Shown here in pieces: positions 48,810 to 54,387 of a stretch of DNA of 54,387 nucleotides (its first letter is position 1; the number at the start of each line of letters is the position of its first letter). Made by a program: the position numbers and the translations under genes. The DNA lies in the NCBI GenBank assembly GCA_002382735.1, contig DFZN01000050.1:1-54387 (forward strand), written 5' to 3'. The stretch comes from a bacterium UBP11_UBA4055. GTDB taxonomy: Bacteria; UBA4055. The notes below the pieces were generated by a model. The model did not search any database. It saw only the letters and a program-made list of their open reading frames with translations, and was not told where the DNA came from.

Positions 48810-48838
48810 GTATGAAAATGTATGAAAATGGGGAAAAT
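48810..48838 (+). repeat. Triple about-10-bp direct repeat at the mraZ start
   Basis: GTATGAAAAT (48810-48819), GTATGAAAAT (48820-48829) and GGGGAAAAT (48830-48838). MraZ proteins bind three to four direct repeats of about 10-bp period upstream of mraZ, so this is a good candidate for an autoregulatory site, although it also contains possible start codons. Confidence 0.5.
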
Positions 48839-49307
48839 GAACAGCTTTTCAGAAAAATACAGCTACTCGGTCGATGAAAAGGGAAGAATAAACTTCAAGA
48901 AGATCATAAAAAGACTTCATGACGAGGAAAAGAATAATTCCAATTATCATCTGCTGAAACAGAATGTAGAACTGTACGGATCGAAAAAGAAATATCCTTT
49001 TTTCTACATTTTTACCGAAAGGTCCTGGAAAAAATTTTATGACGAGAAGGTGGAAGGCCTCGATACTCCTGTCAGGATAAGATTCCTTACAACCTACTGC
49101 GGAGAGGCTTCGCTCGACAATTCCGACAGGCTGTCGTTCCCGAAAGAATTTCTGGAATTTATCGGTCTGGAAAAAGACCTCATTCTACAGGGAGACGGGG
49201 AAAAGATCCAGGTCTGGTCAAAGCGGGACTTCGATGAGTACATGAAAGGGATCTCAAAAGTCGCGCCGGACGCAGGTTTCGACGACATGTTCAGCAAACG
49301 CAGCTAG
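48822..49307 (+). CDS. mraZ: Transcriptional regulator MraZ
   Basis: A protein of 161 residues or slightly less, since ATG codons at 48822, 48828 and 48837 are in frame and none has a clear ribosome site. It has two SpoVT/AbrB-like half domains: YSVDEKGRINFKKIIKRL and ASLDNSDRLSFPKEFLEFIG. The Gly of the usual D-x-x-G-R motif is Asp in the second half. MraZ forms a ring that binds direct repeats and regulates its own dcw operon. It is the first gene of the cluster and lies ahead of rsmH, ftsL, ftsI and murE in the standard order. It is somewhat longer and more charged than usual (about 145). Confidence 0.88.
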   Translation: MKMGKMNSFSEKYSYSVDEKGRINFKKIIKRLHDEEKNNSNYHLLKQNVELYGSKKKYPFFYIFTERSWKKFYDEKVEGLDTPVRIRFLTTYCGEASLDNSDRLSFPKEFLEFIGLEKDLILQGDGEKIQVWSKRDFDEYMKGISKVAPDAGFDDMFSKRS

Positions 49308-49330
49308 ATCATTAAAATAAGTTTACTCCT

Positions 49331-49352
49331 CCGCTACTTCGGTAGCGGTTTT
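49331..49352 (+). terminator. UUCG-loop hairpin between mraZ and rsmH
   Basis: CCGCTAC (49331-49337) pairs with GTAGCGG (49342-49348) around the stable TTCG tetraloop, with four Ts after. A partial terminator would lower downstream expression relative to mraZ. Confidence 0.7.
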
Positions 49353-49374
49353 GCATTTAACAGGCTTAAAATAT

Positions 49375-50304
49375 ATGAAGACCGTCGGCTATCACATACC
49401 GGTAATGCTAAAAGAGACACTTAACCTTCTTATTACTGACAGAAAAGGGACATATCTCGACTGTACTCTGGGTGGTGGCGGTCACTCGAAAGCCATTCTC
49501 GACGAGATCGGTTCCGAAGGATCTGTCCTTGCCGTGGACAGAGATGCCGAAGCGGTAAAATACGCCTCAGAGCTACTCCGAGATTACAAAAACTTTAAGG
49601 CGTGTCAGATAAGTTTCTCTAAACTGAACGAATTGGATGAAATAGTATTCGGCATGAAATTCGACGGCATACTGCTCGATCTGGGGCTTTCATCAAGGCA
49701 GATCGACGACGCCGCAAGAGGTTTTTCATATATATCGGAGTCAGGGCTTGATATGAGAATGAACAGGAATGATGAGATGTCGGCTCTTGAAGTCGTTAAT
49801 AATTATTCTGAAGAAGAACTGACCGGTATTTTCTTCAAATACGGCGAGGAGAACAGGTCCAGAAAGATCGCGGCGGCGATAGTGTCGCAGCGGGAGAAAA
49901 AGGTCATAGGCACAACAAAAGAACTTACGGGTATCATCGCTTCGGTCACGCCGTCGAATTTCAGGATAAAGACACTGTCTAGGATATTTCAGGCGGTCAG
50001 AATAGAGGTGAATAGGGAACTGGAAGAACTTGATATCGTTCTCAAGTTCAGCATGGATATCCTGAAACCGGGGGGGAGATGTGCGGTAATGTCGTATCAT
50101 TCACTTGAAGACAGGATCGTTAAGAATTTCATTAAAGATCGTTCGGAAGGATGCATCTGTCCTAAAAATTTTCCAGTCTGCGTATGCGGTAAAAAACCTT
50201 CAGTTTCAGCCCTTACAAAAAAACCTGTGACAGCATCTGAAGAGGAGATTGCAACAAATTCAAGGGCGAGAAGCGCAAAACTGAGAGTTTTTTGTAAATT
50301 ATGA
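49375..50304 (+). CDS. rsmH: 16S rRNA m4C1402 methyltransferase
   Basis: I start at ATG 49375 (MKTVGYHIPVML), giving 309 residues, the usual length; an upstream extension to a TTG at 49351 lacks family similarity. Family motifs: HIPVMLKETLNLL, the SAM loop CTLGGGGHSKAILDEIG, DRDAEAVKYA, GILLDLGLSSRQIDDAARGF, VRIEVNRELEELDIVLK, and SYHSLEDRIVKNFIKDRSEG. RsmH methylates C1402 of 16S rRNA at the P site. It is always second in the dcw cluster. Confidence 0.95.
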   Translation: MKTVGYHIPVMLKETLNLLITDRKGTYLDCTLGGGGHSKAILDEIGSEGSVLAVDRDAEAVKYASELLRDYKNFKACQISFSKLNELDEIVFGMKFDGILLDLGLSSRQIDDAARGFSYISESGLDMRMNRNDEMSALEVVNNYSEEELTGIFFKYGEENRSRKIAAAIVSQREKKVIGTTKELTGIIASVTPSNFRIKTLSRIFQAVRIEVNRELEELDIVLKFSMDILKPGGRCAVMSYHSLEDRIVKNFIKDRSEGCICPKNFPVCVCGKKPSVSALTKKPVTASEEEIATNSRARSAKLRVFCKL

Positions 50305-50323
50305 ACTATATCGGGAGGAGTAT

Positions 50324-50749
50324 ATGAAACAGAATATGTATGTTAGAGGCAACGGCGCAAAAGTGCTCAAGAAAAGATTCCAGGCTTTCGACAAGATATT
50401 TATTATCGGCATTCTCGCCCTGATATTCGGCCTGTATATATCTATGCAGTCCCAGATAAAATCAGTTATTAAGGATACCGGAGATCTGCGGCTGGAGAAA
50501 AAACTCCTGTCCGAAGAACTTGAAAGGATGATGTCTGATTATGACAAAACTGTTTCCTATGCAGAGCTTAAAGATTTTGCAGAGAAGAAACTGAATATGA
50601 TAGAATCAGGCTCAAAGATAAAAAGCTTTACCGTGATCGACAAGAACGAAGTTTTCAGAAGTGTGTCAGAGGCTCAAATGCCTCAGCTTTTTGAAACGAG
50701 AGTAAACCTCGCGCTTCTTAATAAGGTCGCAAAACAGACGGAGAACTGA
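50324..50749 (+). CDS. ftsL: FtsL-like cell division protein
   Basis: A 141-residue bitopic protein. It has a basic cytoplasmic end (KVLKKRFQAFDK), one helix (IFIIGILALIFGLYISM) and then a periplasmic coiled coil (about 55-90; LRLEKKLLSEELERMMSDYD). The sequence is poorly conserved in this family, so the call rests on size, topology, the coiled coil and the position between rsmH and ftsI. FtsL works with FtsB and FtsQ in the divisome. GGGAGGAG precedes ATG 50324. Confidence 0.8.
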   Translation: MKQNMYVRGNGAKVLKKRFQAFDKIFIIGILALIFGLYISMQSQIKSVIKDTGDLRLEKKLLSEELERMMSDYDKTVSYAELKDFAEKKLNMIESGSKIKSFTVIDKNEVFRSVSEAQMPQLFETRVNLALLNKVAKQTEN

Positions 50750-50755
50750 TACAAA

Positions 50756-52927
50756 ATGGTCAGAAAAGGGATGTCGTTGAAAAATAGTGGATCAAATGTT
50801 GAAAGAAAACACTACTCGAGGCTGATATTTCTTTTCACTCTCAGCATGATCGCCTATTGCTTTATCGCTCTCAAACTGTACAATACTCAGATTACCATGC
50901 ACGATCACTATTCGAAAAGATATACGGAACAGTCAAAAAAGAAGGTCACCGTTTTTGCCCCAAAAGGCAACATATATGACAGAAAATATTCAAAACTCGC
51001 CGAGAATATAGGCATAAATTACGCTTTCGGGGTAAATACCAGAGTCGTTAAGAACAAGACAGATCTGGCTAGAAGGGTATCCTTTATTACCGGCAGGGAG
51101 AAGAAAAAGTATTCTGACATACTTTTTTCAAAGAGCGGTTTCGTGTGGGTGGACAACAGGCTTACCGAAAAAGAAAAGGGCGATATATATTCATGCCTCA
51201 CTAATGAGGAAAAGTCAGCCGCTTCCTTCAAATCGACCGCCAACAGGATTTATCCTCAGAATAAACTTGCGGGACAGATTATAGGATATACTGATATTGA
51301 CGGAAAAGGACTGACAGGTATAGAAAAGGAGTTTGAAAATCAGCTTAACGGGACTGACGGATGGGAACTGGTACATCAGGACGGCAGGCTCAATAAATAT
51401 TACGGCACGGAGATAAGCAAAAAAGAACCTGTTCCGGGGAACAGCGTGGTGTTAACGATAGACGACAACTATCAGAGGATTGCAGAGGACGAACTCGCTA
51501 AGGCGGTCACTAATTGGAGCTCCAATAAAGGTGTTGTAGTTGTCATGGAGCCGAATACGGGAGAGATACTCGCCATGGCGAGCTATCCTGATTTCGATCC
51601 CAACAGACCCGGAGAATTCGACGCATTCAACAGAAAGAACAAGGCGATCACGGATGTTTATGAGCCCGGGTCCACTTTCAAAGGTATTTCAGCTGCGATA
51701 CTCTTCGAAGAGGGAAAAGTTGAAGAGCATGAGATATTCTTCTGCAGCAATGAGGGCTATGAGATAGGAAAGAGCAAAATAAAAGATTCTCATAAGAACG
51801 AAAATGAATATATGAGCTTTAACGATGTAATAGGGCAGTCGAGCAATGTGGGAACGCTTCAGGCTATGCTAAGAGTAGATAAGAACAGGCATTTTGAATA
51901 CCTGAGGGATTTCGGTTTCGGCAACAGGACAGAGATAGAACTGACCGGTGAAGTGAACGGTCACCTGATAAAGTTAAGGGACTGGAGCCTGACAACTCAG
52001 CCTACTGTGAGTTTCGGGCAGGGTATAACTGTAACTCCCCTTCAGCTGATAACAGCCTACTGCGCGATCGCCAACGGAGGGACTTTGTTAAAACCCATGA
52101 TTGTGAAAGGCGTAATCGACAGGAACAACAGAATAGTCAGTAAGAACGAACCCGTAAAAATAAGAAGAGTAATAAGCGAAAAAACTTCTGAAAGGGTAAG
52201 AGAACTACTAAGATATGCAGTAGTTAACGGCACAGGTTCGAATGCCGATATTGAGGGCCTGAATGTAGCCGGTAAAACAGGGACATCACAGAAAGTCGAG
52301 AACGGAAAGTATTCAAAGACCAGCTACGATGCAAGCTTTATCGGGATGGTGCCGTATGACGATCCCAGACTTGTATGCCTAGTAATGCTCGATTCGCCCA
52401 AAGGATGCATTTACGGAGGAACTGTATCCGCTCCCGTATTCAGAAATATCATAAGCAGGATTTATGATCTCGACAGGTCAAAACTTGTGGTAAACAGTAT
52501 AAAAAGCACTATTTCAGTCGAGGTTCCCGACTTAACGGGAATGAAAGTCACTGAAGCGGAGAAAGTACTCAAGTCAAAGAATATAAGGTACAAAGTGGCG
52601 AAAGGAGCTGAAATAGTCAGATCGCAGTCCAAACAGCCGTTCTCGGTGATGGACGGAAATGAACAGCTTGTTCTTTTCGGCGAAGAAACAAATCAGGTCA
52701 AGCAGAATATTCTGCTGACTACTCCTGAAGTGATGAATTTGCCTGTAAGAGAGGCTGTAAGGCTTCTTTACGCGTCAGGTATAGAACCGGTAGTTATAGG
52801 CAGCGGTAATGTCACCGGCCGTTCCGCCGTATATGAATATGGTGAAGGTACTGACAGGCTCTGCAGTCTGTTCTGCAGTAACAATTATTCTGTGAAATTA
52901 AAAAAACGGACAGAAAATAAGTTATGA
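50756..52927 (+). CDS. ftsI: Division-type penicillin-binding transpeptidase with PASTA domains
   Basis: A 723-residue class B PBP that cross-links septal peptidoglycan. It has an N-terminal helix (about 20-42), a dimerisation/pedestal domain (GNIYDRKYSKLAENIG, VFAPKGN), then the transpeptidase. The catalytic STFK (306-309) is in YEPGSTFKGIS, SSN is at 362-364 and KTG at 507-509 in NVAGKTGTSQ. Two PASTA domains follow (about 591-650 and 660-715; VSVEVPDLTGMKV-like, TPEVMNLPVREAVRLLYASG). PASTA tails are usual in Gram-positive SpoVD/PBP2x and occur in FCB; E. coli FtsI lacks them. The stop overlaps murE by 4 bp. Confidence 0.93.
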   Translation: MVRKGMSLKNSGSNVERKHYSRLIFLFTLSMIAYCFIALKLYNTQITMHDHYSKRYTEQSKKKVTVFAPKGNIYDRKYSKLAENIGINYAFGVNTRVVKNKTDLARRVSFITGREKKKYSDILFSKSGFVWVDNRLTEKEKGDIYSCLTNEEKSAASFKSTANRIYPQNKLAGQIIGYTDIDGKGLTGIEKEFENQLNGTDGWELVHQDGRLNKYYGTEISKKEPVPGNSVVLTIDDNYQRIAEDELAKAVTNWSSNKGVVVVMEPNTGEILAMASYPDFDPNRPGEFDAFNRKNKAITDVYEPGSTFKGISAAILFEEGKVEEHEIFFCSNEGYEIGKSKIKDSHKNENEYMSFNDVIGQSSNVGTLQAMLRVDKNRHFEYLRDFGFGNRTEIELTGEVNGHLIKLRDWSLTTQPTVSFGQGITVTPLQLITAYCAIANGGTLLKPMIVKGVIDRNNRIVSKNEPVKIRRVISEKTSERVRELLRYAVVNGTGSNADIEGLNVAGKTGTSQKVENGKYSKTSYDASFIGMVPYDDPRLVCLVMLDSPKGCIYGGTVSAPVFRNIISRIYDLDRSKLVVNSIKSTISVEVPDLTGMKVTEAEKVLKSKNIRYKVAKGAEIVRSQSKQPFSVMDGNEQLVLFGEETNQVKQNILLTTPEVMNLPVREAVRLLYASGIEPVVIGSGNVTGRSAVYEYGEGTDRLCSLFCSNNYSVKLKKRTENKL

Positions 52928-54381
52928 AGCTCAGCAGATTAATATCAGAGATCGTAACACTTGAGGTCGAGAATTTCAAAGATACAGATGTGACTCACGC
53001 ATTTTCTGATTCAAGGGAGAAATTTAAGAATTCGGTCTTCATAGCGGTCAAAGGTCTTACTTCCGACGGAGCTTCATTTGCCGCAGATGCGGTCGAATCC
53101 GGAGCTTGTGCGGTTATATATGAAACCGAAATAGAAAGGAAATTTCCTAATGTAACATATATTAAGGTTCCGGATTCAAGGTCCGTTCAGTCAAAGGTCG
53201 CGGGGCTTGTTTACGGTCGACCGGCGGAAAAACTCCGGCTGACAGGAATAACGGGAACGAACGGGAAAACATCGACAGCGTATATATTCAGGCATATACT
53301 GAACTCCGCCGGGGTCAGGTGCGGGCTTCTGGGTACTACCGAATACGATCTCGGTAAAAGAAAATTCGTTCCGTCCAGAACTACTCCGGATGCGGTGTTC
53401 CTTCAGAGGTATCTTAAAGAAATGACAGATAACGGACTCAGACAGGCTGTGATGGAAATCTCCTCACATGCTCTTTCACTTCACAGGGTGGAAGATGTGA
53501 TGTTCGACTGCGCTGTTTTCACCAACCTGACTCAGGACCATCTGGATTTCCACATAACCATGGATGAATACGCAAAAGCGAAGACGGGTCTTTTCTCTGA
53601 TCACCTTAAAGATACCGGATCGGCAGTTCTTAATGCTGACGACGATCGCTACGAAATGATCAGAGCTTCAACTGACTGTGAGAAATTAACCTACTCTGTA
53701 AAAAAAGAAGATTCAGAGATATATATAAAGAATGTAAGGTATTTAAAGCAGGGTATGGAGATCGATCTGACATTCTTCGGGGAATCGTACACACTAGGTA
53801 CCAACATAAACGGAAGGTTCCAGTCAATGAATATATCCGCAGCCGTACTTGCGGCTCACAAAGCCGGGATCCCGATCAAAAAAATAATAGCTTCGTTCTC
53901 TTTGCCGGTTACTGTACCCGGCAGGCTTGAAAAAGTCTATGAAGGCGCTTACACGGTATTCATCGACTATGCTCATACTCCTGATGCTCTTCAAAGAACC
54001 CTGCAGACCGTAAGAGAGTTTACAGAAGGAAAAATAATCACTGTTTTAGGTTGCGGCGGCAACAGAGATCATGAAAAAAGGCCTATAATGGGTAAAATAG
54101 CTTCAGAACTTTCAGATCAGGTGGTGGTGACGAGCGATAATCCCAGATACGAAAAGCCCGATGTTATTATCGGAGAAATAGTCGAAGGTATTAAGGGCAG
54201 TAATTTCGTCACAATAACAGACAGGCTGGAAGCGACCGCTAAAGCGATCTCTATGGCCGGTGACGGGGATGTCGTGATCATTGCAGGAAAAGGGCATGAA
54301 AATTATCAGGAGACAGACGGGGTGAAATACCCGTATTCCGACAGCAATACAGTAAAGAATTTAACAGGAGTCAACTATTAA
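52924..54381 (+). CDS. murE: UDP-N-acetylmuramoyl-L-alanyl-D-glutamate--2,6-diaminopimelate ligase
   Basis: A 485-residue protein, complete in the window (stop 54379-54381). The N-terminal uridine-binding domain carries DSREKFKNSVFIAVKGLTSD. The ATP loop is GTNGKTS (about 112-118). The central domain has SSHALSLHRVE and DHLDFHITMDEYAKAKTGLF. The C-terminal domain has the DNPRYEKP motif (about 405), where the DNPR sequence marks enzymes that add meso-diaminopimelate rather than lysine. It adds the third residue of the stem peptide. It overlaps ftsI by 4 bp; murF should lie next, beyond the window. Confidence 0.96.
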   Translation: MKLSRLISEIVTLEVENFKDTDVTHAFSDSREKFKNSVFIAVKGLTSDGASFAADAVESGACAVIYETEIERKFPNVTYIKVPDSRSVQSKVAGLVYGRPAEKLRLTGITGTNGKTSTAYIFRHILNSAGVRCGLLGTTEYDLGKRKFVPSRTTPDAVFLQRYLKEMTDNGLRQAVMEISSHALSLHRVEDVMFDCAVFTNLTQDHLDFHITMDEYAKAKTGLFSDHLKDTGSAVLNADDDRYEMIRASTDCEKLTYSVKKEDSEIYIKNVRYLKQGMEIDLTFFGESYTLGTNINGRFQSMNISAAVLAAHKAGIPIKKIIASFSLPVTVPGRLEKVYEGAYTVFIDYAHTPDALQRTLQTVREFTEGKIITVLGCGGNRDHEKRPIMGKIASELSDQVVVTSDNPRYEKPDVIIGEIVEGIKGSNFVTITDRLEATAKAISMAGDGDVVIIAGKGHENYQETDGVKYPYSDSNTVKNLTGVNY

Positions 54382-54387
54382 TAAAAT

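Noticed and set aside
1..54387. Mobile element, phage or CRISPR array
   Set aside because: No transposase, integrase, capsid or cas gene and no regularly spaced repeats; the holin-X name at 3511 is only a family label.

Overview
The window (about 54.4 kb, moderate GC) is chromosomal DNA of a Gram-negative-type bacterium, most likely of the Fibrobacteres-Chlorobi-Bacteroidetes (FCB) superphylum or an uncultured relative of it; a Delongbacteria- or Cloacimonadota-like lineage would fit, but I cannot prove one. The evidence is: outer-membrane proteins (an OmpA-type barrel, an Omp85/TamB pair); two proteins with the C-terminal YPNPFNP-type sorting/propeptide domain used with type IX secretion; a GldA/GldFG-like ABC exporter with a DUF4340 partner; ribosomal protein bTHX; a MurE with the DNPR motif of meso-diaminopimelate enzymes; and many promoter-like sites of the form TTG-N19/20-TAnnTTT, the FCB-type promoter pattern. 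No phage, transposase or CRISPR array was seen.

Layout. 1-6.5 kb: a stress/envelope island, all on + strand. It holds a 5'-truncated ice-binding-like (DUF3494) protein with Big_5 Ig-like domains, an OmpA-family porin carrying a Big_5 insert, a string of very small stress genes (DUF5670, BON lipoprotein, YqjD/DUF883, YqjE/holin-X, a YqjK-position ORF, LapA-domain, CsbD), a second DUF3494 protein with a sorting tail, and a lipoprotein ending at a clear terminator. 6.5-16.5 kb: an AI-2E/PerM-type permease, a 2888-residue cyclic beta-1,2-glucan synthase and a fragment matching the C-terminus of a Ca2+/Na+ antiporter. 16.5-22.8 kb: a TamB-AsmA-like protein and a six-POTRA Omp85 protein, overlapping by 4 bp. 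22.8-27.4 kb (- strand): a secreted protein of about twelve Kre9/KNH-like Ig repeats, an arginine-deiminase-like remnant and a cupin.

27.5-44 kb: housekeeping and scattered operons: a membrane protein, tRNA-Ser(CGA), an MFS transporter, bTHX with a long basic tail, rsgA, plsC-arsR, a REC-PAS protein, holA-nrdR-comF, gcvT, a multidomain C10 (streptopain-like) protease, and the gldA / gldFG / DUF4340 operon. 44-48.7 kb: lepB, rplM-rpsI, rpsB-tsf and pyrH, with structured leaders before rplM and rpsB. 48.8 kb to the end: the start of the division/cell-wall (dcw) cluster, mraZ-rsmH-ftsL-ftsI(PASTA)-murE.

How it fits together. The first 23 kb reads as one theme, protecting and building the envelope under osmotic or cold stress: surface ice-binding proteins, peptidoglycan-tethering OmpA, OsmY/CsbD/YqjD-type stress proteins, osmoregulated periplasmic glucan, and the Tam system. 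The most unusual observations are a tamB-like gene that has a promoter and Shine-Dalgarno but no ATG/GTG/TTG for its first 77 codons (an ATC sits at the right spacing), a closed multi-hairpin RNA before rpsB, divergent holA/gcvT promoters sharing one -35 element, an EF-Ts whose TDFV motif reads TEPV, and a bTHX with a tail more than twice the length of its core.
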